Source: Cryptomeria japonica
Lineage: Eukaryota; Streptophyta; Pinopsida; Cupressales; Cupressaceae
Direction of reading: 5' to 3'
Assembly (NCBI RefSeq): GCF_030272615.1
Contig: NC_081414.1
Coordinates: forward strand, 916,799,509-916,863,508
DNA: 64,000 bases
Positions 1 through 11,940 of this stretch are shown piece after piece; position 1 is the first letter of the stretch; each line of letters starts with the position of its first letter. The notes beneath the pieces were generated by a model. The model had not been told where the DNA came from, searched no databases, and was given only the letters and a program-made list of their open reading frames with translations. A program made the position numbers and the translations under genes.

Positions 1-1490
1 ATCATGGAATCAAAGATGATTGTTAGAGAATCGAGCAACAAAAAATTTTAGACTTTGGAAAAGGTACGATTAGATGAATTTAACAAGGAAAAGATTAGAA
101 AGATGGAAAGTAGTTTAAATGAAGTAGATTTGCAAAAGGTTAAGGAGTTAGGGAATAAAGGAATGGATTTGAGGAGTGAGTTCCTTTGGTTTGACAATGA
201 GGATGTGATCATATTAATTCTAAGTCGAGTGCAGAATGATTGTATCATGTTGGACAAACCCTATCCAATTTCCAAGGACAATATTTCAGCTGTTACTGAC
301 CCGTGGGATAAAGGGAGTGTTCTAGTTAAGAAGAGTATAAAGAACAAATAAGTTGAAACCCTAAACGGTGTGATGGGAGATCAGAGAGAGAGCTTTTGAT
401 TGAAAAAATCATCAATCCCATGATGAGGTATGTTATGTATGGTATAGATTACAAGATTTATTTCAAAAATAAGGAAGGTTCTACTTCGACTATTGCTATG
501 TATCTTTCCTCCATGATTGATATGGAAGATTTTGTGTTTGACTTGTGTGTATTGTTAAACAATCAGTTGTTAGAGAATATGAGAATGACAAAAGATCAAG
601 GTCACCCCTTCCAATTTGGATCATTGCTTGTATGTTTGGAATGTTCTATTTGAGATCTTTTACTAGCAAAGAAAAATGTGTTGTGGGAATCTCGAGTCCC
701 AGTTGTTAGGAAGATCTTTCAGTATCTTAATGGATTGCAAAGAAGTGTTGAAGCTTCTGATGTTTATTTTAGATCATTTCAAGATATGTGGAGTATCAAT
801 TCAATATCCCCTACTACCAGTTTGACTAGGGAGGGTCTGGCCTTTGGAAAGAGGAAGCTAAAGGAGACCATGTCTTTTGGTTCTTCAGAACTTGAGAAGA
901 GGTGGAAAAAAATGAAACAGGAAGAAGAAATTGAGTTGGATGATCTGGAATCCCTTGTGATTAAGGAAGAATTGGAGATTGCAAAGCAAGACATAGATGA
1001 TTCAAAGGAAGAAGCGAATAACATGTAGGATATGTTGGAAAAATGTAAATATGCTAAAAGGACTTTATCATAATGCATAAATGAGATGAGAGACTATATC
1101 AATAGTGAAAACAAAGTACATATATTGTCTATAATGGCCGACTGCTATGGTGAAGCATAAAGCAAAAACTGAACTTGTTGAAGAAGAATTGAATTCTATG
1201 GGCAAGTCAATTGATTTTCTGAATGACAAGATGGTGAGCAAAGGAAAAAGGTGAATTCCCTGCAGGTTGAGTTGCTGTTCTTACAAAGGCAGAAGGAAGA
1301 TTATGTGAGTGTTTTTTGGAAAGTTAAGGTGATTTTTGAAGCTAAACTGGAACATTTCTTAGTATTGCTTGGTGATGCAGTTGAGTATGAGAAGAATCCA
1401 TTTGCTCTTGACAATTTTTCTCATGATATTGATGTGTTGGTGGAGTGCATAAGTTTATCTATTAGCATTAAATTGGTTGTTCATTCATGA
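1..1490 (+). pseudogene. Decayed extra ORF of Copia-L, upstream of its 3' LTR
   Basis: I do not recognise the family for certain. Frame 1 is open at about 55-348. After one frameshift near 390 another frame runs 396-1490, interrupted by stops at 651, 1026 and several between 1070 and 1250. The product is hydrophilic, with phrases such as PYPISKDNISAVT and GHPFQFGSLLVCLE, then a Lys/Glu-rich stretch at about 880-1025 that should form a coiled coil. Nothing resembles copia gag, protease, integrase, RT or RNase H. Its place, directly before the polypurine tracts and 3' LTR, is where Sireviruses carry an env-like or extra ORF. It could instead be a captured host-like domain. Confidence 0.5.
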
Positions 1491-1659
1491 AAGATTCTCC
1501 TTCTAGAGCTTAAGGAGAAATACACCCTGTTTTTCATAAGAAAAGCAGTTAAGAATCTTTTTTTTGATTGGCATACAATTTTGGCATTTTTTTGTTGGTG
1601 TTGAACACATTTATTTATTTATTTCTTTGTCATCAAAGACACCCTTTGTCATTGATGTC

Positions 1660-1826
1660 AAAGGGGGAGAAAGGTAGATGGAAAAAGGTATGTGGAGAAA
1701 TAGGGAGAAATGTAGAATAATGGACATATATGAGTAAGGGGGAGTTACATGCAAATATTCATGCAAACATGTTTTCGAGATTATTATTTTTTGAGATGTT
1801 TTGCCATCAATGACAAAGGGGGAGAT
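1660..1826 (+). other. Triple polypurine tract of Copia-L
   Basis: Three near-identical G-rich purine tracts precede the 3' LTR, at 1660-1670, 1736-1744 and 1815-1826. The first and last sit in a repeated context (CATTGATGTCAAAGGGGGAG and a CATCAATGACAAAGGGGGAG form). The last one directly abuts the LTR and is the likely plus-strand primer. Multiple PPT copies are a known Sirevirus trait. Confidence 0.75.
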
Positions 1827-3177
1827 TGTTAAATGTTTGAATGTTGTCATTTATCTCAAACCCGTTAATCTAGTTAGGACTGGATGTGATGTTGAGCAAT
1901 AGTGGAAGATAGGTATGTATCTGACGTTGAGAAACATTGGAAGATAGGTATGTATTTGCATTGAGAAACAATGGAAAATAGGTATGTATGTGATATCAAG
2001 CAATAGGGTATAAATGGATCATTTTCTGGAAGATCCTCTTCTCCAAAATCTTGTGTTTTTCTTATCATGGTTTGTATCTAGTTTCGGTTGTATCAGTTGT
2101 ATCAATTTTTATTGCTATCAGAATGATTGTATTACATTGTGATTTATGTTTCAGAATCTGTGGCATCTGTATCTTGAGGTTACAAGTCATTGTGCTTGGA
2201 ATATGTTCTTATGGGTCTAAGTCTTTGGGTTCAATAGACCCTTGTTTTGTTGTGGTAATTGAGGCATATGTTTCAGTAAATGAAGTATGTGAAGGCCCAC
2301 TTGGTTACCTTTTTGGTCATTGGATAACGTGTTGATCCGATCAATATATTATTGTGTAAATCATTGTACTTGGCTGACATATTATCTTGGTGTATGTGCT
2401 TACCAGTATATATATGTGTGTATGTGTGAAACATGCATGAAGCTAGTAGTAGAGTGAAACATATGTGTGTATGACACTGAAGTAGAGAGAAAAGTGTATG
2501 CGGTGAATAGCAGAGTGAGAAGTGTGTGAGTGATAGAGTTCTGGACAAAAGAGCAGTTGCAGAGCAATATACAGTGTGAACATTGGAATATGATATATGA
2601 GCGGAGGTGTGTGAAGAAGAGTCAGAATGCATACAGTTTTGCAGTAATCCTTTACCAGATCTACTGCAAAAAGTTGGATTAGCAGAGTGCAGTCACAATA
2701 TTTCAATAATCCCTTACCAGATCTACTGTAGGCAGTTGTGGATAGTTTGGAGAGATGCCTTACTGGATCGACTGTGAGTTTATGTGAAGTGATATTTGAG
2801 CTTACCTTAGAATTGATATCACGCATTTGGAGATGCAATTTTCCTTAGTTCATTCATTTCTATTTTGCAGTGAGATTTTTGACAGTGAGCTGCTTTGTAT
2901 TTGGTAGTGAGCCATCTGACAGTGAGCCACCCATTTTTGTAAACACCATATAACTAGTTATATTATATTAAGTTAACCCTCTCCATGGATTTTCCCATTT
3001 GGATTTTCCATGTATAAAATCTGGTGTCCAATTTGTGGTTGTGTTGTTTGTTTATTTTACATTTGCTAATTCATGTTGATGAGATTAATTGCTAAGGTTA
3101 ATTTATTAGTAAAAGTTTTATGTGTGGGAATACTGATTCATCCCCCCTCTCAATATTCTGGTCCATTCAACCATTCA
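1827..3177 (+). repeat. 3' LTR of Copia-L
   Basis: The repeat starts TGTTAAATG directly after the PPT and ends near CATTCA at 3177. Like the Copia-R LTR it carries a CCCCCCTCTCA tract close to its end (3141-3151). Its partner LTR is off window, so the right boundary is inferred from where Copia-M LTR homology resumes. ORFs within it are chance frames. Confidence 0.7.
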
Positions 3178-4193
3178 ATAATTCTTTTGGTTTAGATATG
3201 CATTGGAGATCGAGTTTAGATGTTGATATGGGTCTCACCATGGTGTGTGTAGATCTACTTGTGTATTTTGCATTGGAGGATATTTTTGGGCTGACTAGTT
3301 AATGTGCTTTATTGTTTATCTATAGGTTTCATTTTTTTCCAACTTTAGAGGATGTTATAGCATATGTAGTTCATTGGAATCATTTAAGAAGGATGTGTTG
3401 TGATGTGTTTGGGTCCCCTTTATCTCCTAGAGTAGACTGCATTATGTATTATTTGTCTAGATGGCCTAATTTATATAATATTTATATTGTCTTTGCTCAA
3501 CCTAGTTGATGGTTTTAATGAATGGATTTGTATATATAGATGTGTGGTTGTATGAGTTTATGTATGGAATGTGCATGAATTGATGTGAAGTGGATGTGAA
3601 TGACATGGAAAGACTTGGTGTGAAAGTTAGTTGGTGAAGAGCTTTGATGATGAAATCTCCAATAGGACTGTGTTTTGAGACATTAGTTGATGTCATATGT
3701 ATATTCTATGATGTTGGTCAGTTAACATAGTGGTTCAAGGAAAATTTCATGATAAGAATATATTGTTCATTTCAATTCATCTATTCCTTATATCCATCGA
3801 AAGATAGTGTGTTCCTTTTTGCAGCTTGTGCAGTCCCTTGCATCTTGCTTTCAACTAGTGAGTTTCAATAATGCAAGTCTCTTGTATCTTGCCCCAAGGT
3901 TGTGCACCTTAGTTTTTCACGTCCAATAAAGTGTAGTGAGCTCCTTGGACTTGAGCCTAAAACTTTGTAACTAGTTATTCATATTGTGAGTATTATTCTC
4001 ACTGTGGTTTTTCCTTGTTTAGGGTTTTCCACATAAATATGGTGTTCATGTGTTTATTGAACTTTGTGCTTTCATGTTTCATTATTAAAATAATAAGTTG
4101 ATTGTAGTTTGAGGCTTAAAATATTAGAGATAAAGTATCTTGAGGTCCAAACTGATTCACCTTGCCCTATTAGTCACATGGTGTGTTTCAACA
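3178..4193 (+). repeat. 5' LTR of Copia-M, missing its first ~600 bp
   Basis: Collinear with 21160-22166, for example the shared run GTTGATATGGGTCTCACCAT (3221 region and 21199 region) and TTTTTGGGCTGACTAGTTAA. It ends ...TTTCAACA at 4193, immediately before the PBS. The 3' copy has about 600 bp more on the left, so the start was separated from it by Copia-L. Confidence 0.85.
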
Positions 4194-4195
4194 AT

Positions 4196-4207
4196 TGGTA
4201 TAAGAGC
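4196..4207 (+). other. Primer binding site of Copia-M
   Basis: TGGTATAAGAGC differs at one base from TGGTATCAGAGC, the complement of the initiator Met-tRNA 3' end used by plant copia elements. It lies two bases after the LTR end. Confidence 0.85.
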
Positions 4208-4214
4208 AAGGTTC

Positions 4215-5050
4215 CTCTTACAGAAGCTTAATCGCTTAAGGAATATATAGAATTGTGCAATAAGTCAATTACAAAGCACTAACGCCTGATGATACAAATT
4301 ACTCCTATTGGAAGGAAAGGATGAAATATCATTTGGAATTTTCACTGACAAGAATATGGGGTATTACTAGGACGAGGTATAGTGCTCTGATAAATGATCC
4401 TTAGACTTGAGGTTAAGGCACATGAGAATAATACAAAGGCTAGAGTAGAAATTATTGGTTGCTTAAGTGATCCAATATTTACTAAGGTTATGGGTCAAAT
4501 TCTGCTAAATATATTTGGGAGAAGCTGATTAGTGTATATGAAGGTGACTTGAAGACAAAGAAAAACAAGTTGAGAAATATAAAGCACAAGTTTAAGAACC
4601 CAAGGATGCATGATGATGAGAACATTGGAGGCTATCTACATTGAGTAAATGAGACTGTGAGTGCAATTAGGGGTATTGGTGGAAAATTAGAAGAAAGATG
4701 AAATTGTGAGAAAAGTAATGTTAACACTACCTAAATGCTATAAATTAGGGGTATTCCATTGAAGAAAGTCATGATATGGACAAATACACCTTGGATCAAC
4801 TCTATGGATCACTCTTTGCCTTTGAGATTGTTGAGCTAGATGATTTGCTGAAAGAGAAGAAAGAAGCAACATTCAAAGGCACCAAGAAGATTGAAGACAA
4901 ACTTGAAGCAAGTAATGACATAGATGAAATAAAATAAAATTTTGTGAGAAGACTAAAGAAAGGATCTAGAAATTTTACATTTAGGTAAGTTAACCTTCAA
5001 ATATTTCAATTGTGGAAGATTTAGTAATTATGCTTATAGATGTACCTATA
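4215..5050 (+). pseudogene. gag remnant of Copia-M
   Basis: Copia gag packages element RNA into particles. Pieces matching the usual UBN2-type gag are visible in several frames: an N-terminal NYSYWKERM-like phrase near 4300, a region near 4515-4640, and a zinc knuckle at about 4996-5043. The knuckle reads FKYFNCGRFSNYAYRC, so the first Cys (expected CX2CX4HX4C) is Tyr and the His is Asn; it should not bind zinc. Many frameshifts and stops are present. Confidence 0.7.
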
Positions 5051-5329
5051 AGGAAGATTATGGTAAGAGATATGATGATGATAATAAGGGAAGTGTTAGT
5101 TATAGAAGGAATGATAGAAATAAGAGAGTAGAAGACAAAGATAGGCCTAGGAAGAGTTTTTTTTCAATGACAACTTATTCATTTGAAGAATAAGATAGTG
5201 ATAACTCAAATGAAGAATCATTGTTTTTATCTATAGAGGAGAAGGATAATGAAAGGTTCGATAATCTAAAAGATATGAAGAACAGTGAGAAACCAATGAA
5301 TGTGAACACTACATTGCATGAAAAAGTAG

Positions 5330-5915
5330 TGACTAAAGCATGGATAATTGACTTCAGATGTTCAAATCATATGATAGGTGATAAATGAAAGTTCATTGAT
5401 TTTGACAAGTATGATGGTGGATCTATAAAGTTTGCAGGTGAGGAAGCTACCCCTATTAGTGGTAAATGTACTATTTCTATTGATGGTAAACATAAGACCG
5501 ATGATGTTCATTATGTTAAGGGTCTGAGAAATAATCTTTTGAATGTGACTTATATGTGTAGTAAGGGTTATAAGCTCATGTTTCATGGGTCTAGATATGG
5601 AATTAGAAAAGGATTTTTTAGGAAATTAGTTTTAAAAGGTATAAGAACTAATATCAATTTCTACTACACGAAGGACAAGAAAGGAAGCATCTATATGTTG
5701 CCATGTAGAAGTGAATGTTGGTTGTGTCACAAAAGGTAAGACATATCAATTTTGACAATATGGTGAAGATCAGTTCTACTTATGTTGTGAGAGATTTTCC
5801 AAGAATTATCAAACCTACTAAAAATTGTGTGCAGGGAATGCCAGCTAGGAAGGAAAACAAAGAGGAGATTCAAGAGCAAGGAGTAGTTAACTTCAAAGCC
5901 TTTGGAATTAATTCA
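5330..5915 (+). pseudogene. Protease and integrase N-terminal remnant of Copia-M
   Basis: A copia aspartic protease segment starts near 5338 with WIIDFRCSNHM, where the catalytic D-S-G is changed to D-F-R. It runs through a VKGLRNNLL-type phrase to about 5610. The GAG-pre-integrase zinc region follows (5690-5910), with CRECQLGRK-like residues in one frame. The frame is cut by the solo LTR at 5916 and resumes at 7747 without loss apart from the duplicated 5 bp. Confidence 0.75.
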
Positions 5916-7741
5916 TGTAGTCACATAAATCTTTCCACTTAATTAAATGAATACTTAGTATTTATTTGATTATTTAACCATCAATTAATAATTAATTAAA
6001 TTAATATATTTAATTAATTCATCTTAACCCTCTTCTCCTATTAATTAAATAAATTATTCAATTTATTTGATTTAATTCACTTAACCAAATTCAGACCATT
6101 AATTAAATAAATAAATCATATTTATTTAATTAAATCTTCTCTCACATTTAAATAAATTAATATTTATTTAAATCCCCCAAAATCCCACCTCTCACATTTA
6201 AATAAATTAACATTTATTTAAATCACCTTTATCCTCTACCCACTTGCGTTTTCCTACAAATGCAAGTTGCACAACTATTTTAAATAAATCATTTATTTAA
6301 ATCACCTTTATCCTCCACCCACTTGTATTTTCCTACAAATGCAAGTTGTCCAACTATTTTAAATAAATTATTTATTTAAAATCCTATTTATCCTCACCCA
6401 CTTGAAACCTTTAATGGTTTCCCTTAAAGTCTTCAAAACTTGATGGCTTTAAAGTTTTCAAACTTGATGGCTTTAAAGTTTTCAAACTTAATGGCTTCCC
6501 TTAAAGTCTTCTTAAAACTTTAATGGTTTTCCTTAAAGTCTTCAAGCCTTTAATGGTTTCCCTCAAAGTCTTCAAGCATTTTAATGCTTTATCTTCATTT
6601 TTCTCATTTAAATAAATTAATATTTATTTGAATATTTATCCAAATGCAAATTACACCATTTAATTGAAATAAATGATTTTATTTTAATTGAAAATACCAA
6701 AATTTCTCCCACTTGCATTTTCCTACAAAATCCACTTGCATGCCTAAACCCCTTCTAGAATTTTCTAATCACTTCTAAATAACCTAACCCCTTCTTTAAA
6801 CTTTGTCACATTCCTAAGCAAAAGGGAAGTCACTTCTCAAACCCTCAAAGTCTTTGATAACCATTAAAGGCTTTCAACCTTCAACCACTAAATGGCTCAA
6901 AGTCTTTGATAACCATTGAAGGCTTTCAACCTTCAACCACTTAATCCCCAAAGTCTCCAATAACCATTAATGGTTACCTCAAACCCTCCCACATGGTTAA
7001 AACATTTGTTTTGACTCAACCTCTAGCCAACCCAAAGGTCTCATCAGGCCATTAATGCTTTGACCATGATTATCTCTTAAACATTTGCACAAAGGTTTAT
7101 CCTTGGATTAACTCTTAATCCAGTGGGTAATCTTAATTTGGACTTGACCCTTAGCCTTTAGATAACCATGAGGTCTTCTCAGGCCTTTAATGCCTCCAAC
7201 CTCTTCTCTCAACCCAATCCTATGTTGACACTTGTCACCATTTTATTGGTGCCAATTGTGCACATGGATCCCCAACTTTCAAACTTGGCCCTTGATTAAA
7301 CCATTCAATCTTAACCCTTCATTTCCCCATTTCTTCTATAAATAGAACCCTTCTCCTCAAGAAAAAAAGAAGCATTAGAGTATTGTTGTTATACTGGCAT
7401 TAGCATAGAGCTTTTTCATAGCATCACTATCTACTCTTGCATAGTATTTGCTTATCATATTGAACCATCTTGAATCTCCATATGGCATCCATGGCTAGTG
7501 CTAAAAGCTGAGAGCTACACTCATTTGGGACTTGGAGAGGAGAGGAACAAGGGAGGAGCAACTATGAGCATCTTGATTAGCTATTTTATTCTATGTTTAT
7601 ATGCTTTCTAATTCATGCTTAATATCTCTCTTGATATGCCTGTTTAGGATAATCTTTTGTTGCTAACACTAACGTTTGTTTCTTGTGCTCTTGTGTATGT
7701 TGCCATCAAACAGATTTTCTAATCCTTTTTGCAGAGCATCA
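5916..7741 (+). repeat. Solo LTR of a gypsy-type element
   Basis: It begins TGTAGTCACA and ends GCATCA, flanked by the 5-bp duplication ATTCA (5911-5915 and 7742-7746). Removing it with one duplication copy makes the copia integrase frame continuous, which confirms the borders. It has no PBS, PPT or coding sequence. The (A)TTAATTAAATAAAT-rich start and the later AAAGCTGAGAGC phrase (7503 region) resemble the Gypsy-T LTR, so a Tat-like source is likely. A TATA box (TATAAATAG) is at 7337-7345. A 79-bp tandem duplication lies at about 6212-6375 and a 52-bp one at about 6845-6950. LTR-LTR recombination is the usual origin. Confidence 0.9.
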
Positions 7742-8583
7742 ATTCATATAGATCTGTTTGGACTTACAAGAATAAGAGGATTGAATTGTGAAAGGTATTT
7801 TATATTTCTTATTCATGATTATTCTAGAATGACATGGGTTACTTTCTTGAGAGAAAAATCTGAAGCATTAAATTTTTTTAAAGTATTCAAGTCTATGGTT
7901 GAGAATCAAGTAGATACTAAGATCAAATATTTTAGGTTTGATAGAGGAGGAGAGTTTACATCAAATGAATTTGATAGATTCTATTAAGAACATGGTATTA
8001 GAAGAAATTTTTATGCTTTGAGGACCCCTCAATAAAATGGAGTTTTTGAAAGAAAGAATATGATTATTCTTGAAATGGCTAGAACAATGTTGAAGTGTGC
8101 TAGCCTACCTAATGTGTATTGGAAAGAAGTTGTGCATATTTTTGTTTACATTCTTGACAAAGTATAAGTGAGAGTGAATCACACAAAGACACCTTATGAG
8201 CTATGGAATGGAAGACCTCCTACAATCAAGTATTTTAGAATCTTTGGAAGCAAGTGTTACATAAGGAGAGATGAGGAATATCTAGGGAAGTTTGATGAAG
8301 GGTCAAATGAAGGAATATTTTTGGGATATTGTACAAGGAGTAAGGTATATTGGTGTTATAATAAGAGGCCAAATAATATTATGGAGAGTGCAAATGATAA
8401 TGTTAGTGAAAAATACAATAATTCTAAGATCATACTAGAATTTGAGACTGAAATAGAAGTTATCCCTATTGTTGTAGAAGAAAAGGCTGCTTCAAAAGAT
8501 AAAGAAGAGACAAGTGTACAAGAAAAAGAATCTAAACAAACACCCAAGGAACCAACAAAGTATCTGCAAATGAATCATTCATA
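7742..8583 (+). pseudogene. Integrase remnant of Copia-M
   Basis: Retroviral-type integrase core of Ty1/copia. The three catalytic positions are visible: the first Asp in HIDLFG (7750 region), the second in FDRGGEFTS (7937 region) and the Glu in the FERKN phrase near 8048. Stops interrupt at 7985, 8033 and 8165. The C-terminal copia motif TPYELWNGRPP and FGSKCYIRRDE follows (8190-8275). An acidic, low-complexity linker to RT runs to 8583. Confidence 0.85.
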
Positions 8584-8589
8584 GGAACA

Positions 8590-10215
8590 AATTATTGTAG
8601 GCAAGAATAAAGGAGTTTAGACAAGAAGAAGACTTTTAGAAACTAGAGAACAAGCAAATTACTGTTTCTTATCTCAAGGTATAGCCAAAGACCTATCTGG
8701 ATGCAAGAAAGGATGAAATTTGGATAAAGGAAATGGAAGAGGAGTTGAATTAGATAGAGAATAATAAAACACGAGAATTGTTACTTAGATCGGTGGATAA
8801 TAATGTGATGAAATAAGTAGGTATTCAAGAACAAGCTAAATGAAGTGGAAAAGTCACAAGGAACAAGGAAATATCGGTGTGTAAGGGTTATTCACAAGTT
8901 GAAGGTATACATTTTGAGGAGAAATATTCTCCATTGTCAAGAATGGAGGCTATAATGATGTTTCTTGCACTTGCTGCATATAAGAACTTTTAGGTATATC
9001 AAATGGATGCCAAGTTAGCATTATTGAATGGAGAACTTGAAGAAGACGTATACATTGAATAATTAGATGGGTTCAAACTGTCAGAAGATCTAGATATGTC
9101 CCATAGACTCAAGAAGAAACTTTGTGGACTCAAGCAAGATCCTAGAACCTACTATGCAAGGCTAGATAGGTATAAATTATAACATAGTTTTAGAAAAGGT
9201 ACTACAAATAGCAATCCTTATTTCAAAGTTGAAGGTGATAAATTATTTATTATTGTTGTGTATGTTGATGATATCATAATTTGAAGAGATGATGGTGTAT
9301 GTAAGTTTGCAGAAGAAATCTAGAAGGAGTTTGAGATGTCTATGATAGGTGAGTTATCATTTTTCCTTGGTCTTCAAGTTACACAATCAGAAGAAGGCAT
9401 TTTTATTTCTCTAACCAAGTATATCAAGGTGATGTTGAATAAGTTTGAGATGGAGAATTTTAAACCAATTGCAACCCCTATGGCTACTATTTGTAATTTA
9501 AGAGAGGATGATGGATCTTTGGATGTTGATTAGAAATAATATAGATCTATTATTGGAGGATTGTTCTATTTGACTATTTTGAGATTGGATATTATGTAGG
9601 TTGTCTATTTAGTTGCCAAATATCAAGCTAATCCTAAGCAATCTCATGATCAAGTAGTGAAAACAATATTCAAATATTTGAAAGGGACTCCAGATTATGG
9701 ATTATAGTATAAGAAGGATGATTATTTTACCTTAAGAGCATATACATAAGTTGATTGAGCTAGATGTGATGATGACATGAGAAGTACAAGTGGTGGTGTA
9801 TTTTGCTTGGGAGACAAATTGATCTCTTGGTCGAACTTAAGAAACAAGATTCAGTGTCATTATCTATTAAAGAGGTAGAATAAATGCAACAACATCTTGT
9901 TGTACTCAAGTCATGTGGATGAAGAAAACTCTTAGAGATATCAAGGAAAAGTATGATGAGGAAATTCCTATTATGTGTGATAATACAAGTGTAATTAACA
10001 TTTCAAAGAATCCAATGTTTTATTCAAGGACTAAACACGTTTCAATTTGGTATCATTTCTTAAGAGAGAAGGTTGCAAAGAATCAAGTTAGAATAGACTA
10101 TGTGCCTACTAAGGAACATATTACATATATATTTACTAAGGTTTTGGAAAAGAATACCTTTGCGTATCTTTGACAAAAGTTAGGGGTTATTGCCCATCAT
10201 TCTTTAAACTAGATG
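8590..10215 (+). pseudogene. Reverse transcriptase and RNase H remnant of Copia-M
   Basis: RT copies element RNA to DNA. Fragments of the copia RT appear in several frames from about 8700. The YVDD catalytic box is intact at 9261-9272, followed by a stop. GELSFFLGLQV (9349 region) and TPMATICNL are typical palm and thumb phrases. RNase H follows, with a STSGGVFCLGDKL-like part at 9785-9820, then CDNTSVINISKNP and TKHV (9978-10040) and a degenerate C-terminal end near 10215. More than ten stops and several frameshifts are present. Confidence 0.85.
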
Positions 10216-10238
10216 TATTCAAGTGGTACATCTATCCA

Positions 10239-10529
10239 GGGGGAGATTTAAAGTTCATATTTTGTCTCTTGGATTGATGCAGTTGTTGCTTTTAGGGGGA
10301 GCAGTGTTGTGAGTGGTTGTAGATGGAGTCTTGTAGTGATTAGAGTAGTTCCTAAAAGAGGAAAAGTGAGTCAAAATGGAAGGAGAGAATTCAATAAAGT
10401 AGTTGTTTTCCATAGTTTTCTCTTTGTCCTTGATGTTAAAGGGAGATAAAGAAATTGTTGGGGGAGAGATAAATAGTGTTGTTTATTGTTGGTGGTATAC
10501 GTGTTGCCATCAATGATAAAGGAGGAGAA
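10239..10529 (+). other. Polypurine tract series of Copia-M
   Basis: G-rich purine tracts occur at about 10239-10247, 10294-10301, 10437-10450, 10460-10470 and 10518-10529. The last, AAAGGAGGAGAA, abuts the 3' LTR. This mirrors the repeated PPTs of Copia-L and Copia-R. Confidence 0.65.
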
Positions 10530-10918
10530 TGTTAGAAACTTGAGTTATGCTGAGTTGTGTTGTCATTGATGTCAACCTATCTGGTTTTGTCATTGATGTC
10601 ACTATGTGATTGTAGGTGGTTTGGAAGTGGGCGTTTTGATGTTTCTATGTGGTCTAGTGGTATGTTGGGTGAGTATGAGGTGTTTTTGGAAGGCTGGTGT
10701 AGTGGAAATTTAAATATGCATGAAATAATATTTATATGCAGGACAAAGTATTTAATTTCTTATTGGAATAATACTTTGCATTCCTATGGTTTGTGAAAAT
10801 TATGGATTACGGTTTTGAATATAATTTGTAAGATTTGTGTACATTTCACTATCAAGTTCATAGGTCGTATGTTGCTCAGATGGTAGAGTTGGTTGTTGTT
10901 ATTTTTGATAGTGAGACT
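10530..10918 (+). repeat. 3' LTR of Copia-M, first piece
   Basis: Starts TGTTAGAAACTTGAG after the PPT. It is cut at the AGACT target site (10914-10918) of element N. The rest of the LTR resumes at 20941. Confidence 0.9.
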
Positions 10919-11940
10919 TGTGTGTGTGAAAAGTGGACCTATATCTGTATCTGGAATACACAACACTTCAATAAACCATTATTTGCATTGGTTAATCAAA
11001 AAAGACAAAATGAAATCCATTGCAAGTCGGCTTATTGCCTTCTAGTAGATGCGAGTTTAGATTGCTCTCAGATTGCTAAGCTATCAAGTGACTAGACAAC
11101 AACTAAATGAAGGATTTTTATCTATATGAGCATAAGATTGAGCTAAATGAATGCACGATTTAAGCTAGATGAATGCAAGATTAATCTAACATGATTTAAG
11201 TAATATATGAATATTTAAGCTAAATGATTTAATGAATATGAAATAACTAATATGCAATATCTCAATGCAAATTCTCAATGAACCTAGAGCAAAAATAACA
11301 TAATAACAATATATTCTTTAGGATGCTTGATTAGGAGATGAGAGCTTGAATTTATAGAAAATTCAGAAAGAAACCAACGACTGAGATCACATGATGATGA
11401 GCGGTCAAATTTTCCAAGAGGAAGCACAATCCAGATGAATTGATGTGATTGGATGCTTTTCTCAGTTTTAAAGGAAATTGAACTAAAATTAAGATAAAAT
11501 CAGAAAAAACTAATTTATTCTCTATTTCATTTAATTTTAATATTTAATTGTTTTAATTGCTTTCTTTGAGATTATTTATCAATTTTTAATTTGTTTTTCA
11601 AGATTATCTCCAATTGATTTCTTTCCTCAAATTTTAATTCTTTTTTTCAAATTAATTCCTCTTTTTGATGATTTAATGACAAATTGATTTATTTAATTAA
11701 ATATGCTAGGATATTCAATAAAATAAATAGGATAATTGTTTAAAAATGATTTACTTAGAATGATCAATTAATTAAATAAATATTTAATTAATATTGGTTG
11801 ATTAATTTGCCATGTGACATTGATGATTTTAGAAATTAATTGTGTGCTCAAGATTTATTTAATTGCCTTTGATTAGGACCTTGGTGACATTGTCAAGATT
11901 AGGGGCTCATTGTTTAGATGACCATTTTTAGGGTATTACA
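10919..11940 (-). repeat. 3' LTR of element N
   Basis: On the minus strand it begins TGTAATACCC and ends in a CACACACA run. It pairs with 19999-20935 along its length. It keeps an 85-bp segment (around 11285-11375) missing from the partner, which includes a TATA-like TCTATAAATT on the minus strand at about 11347-11356. The adjoining interior sequence reads AAAGAAGGG on the minus strand (11943-11951), a plausible PPT. Confidence 0.9.

Larger units (their letters stand above)
1..3177 (+). mobile_element. Copia-L: 3' part of a Ty1/copia element (left end off window)
   Basis: Visible parts in order are a decayed ORF, repeated polypurine tracts and a 3' LTR. Its gag-pol and 5' LTR would lie to the left of the window. 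It appears inserted in the 5' LTR of Copia-M, because sequence matching the Copia-M LTR resumes at about 3178. The 3' boundary is set by an LTR end ...CATTCA followed by sequence aligning with 21160 onward, and is accurate to about 10 bp. Three PPT copies and an extra ORF before the LTR resemble the Sirevirus lineage; that lineage call is inference. Confidence 0.75.

Noticed and set aside
3120-3696. Short ORFs in the left copia LTRs
   Set aside because: LTR sequence whose frames are not maintained between 3178-4193 and 20941-22166.
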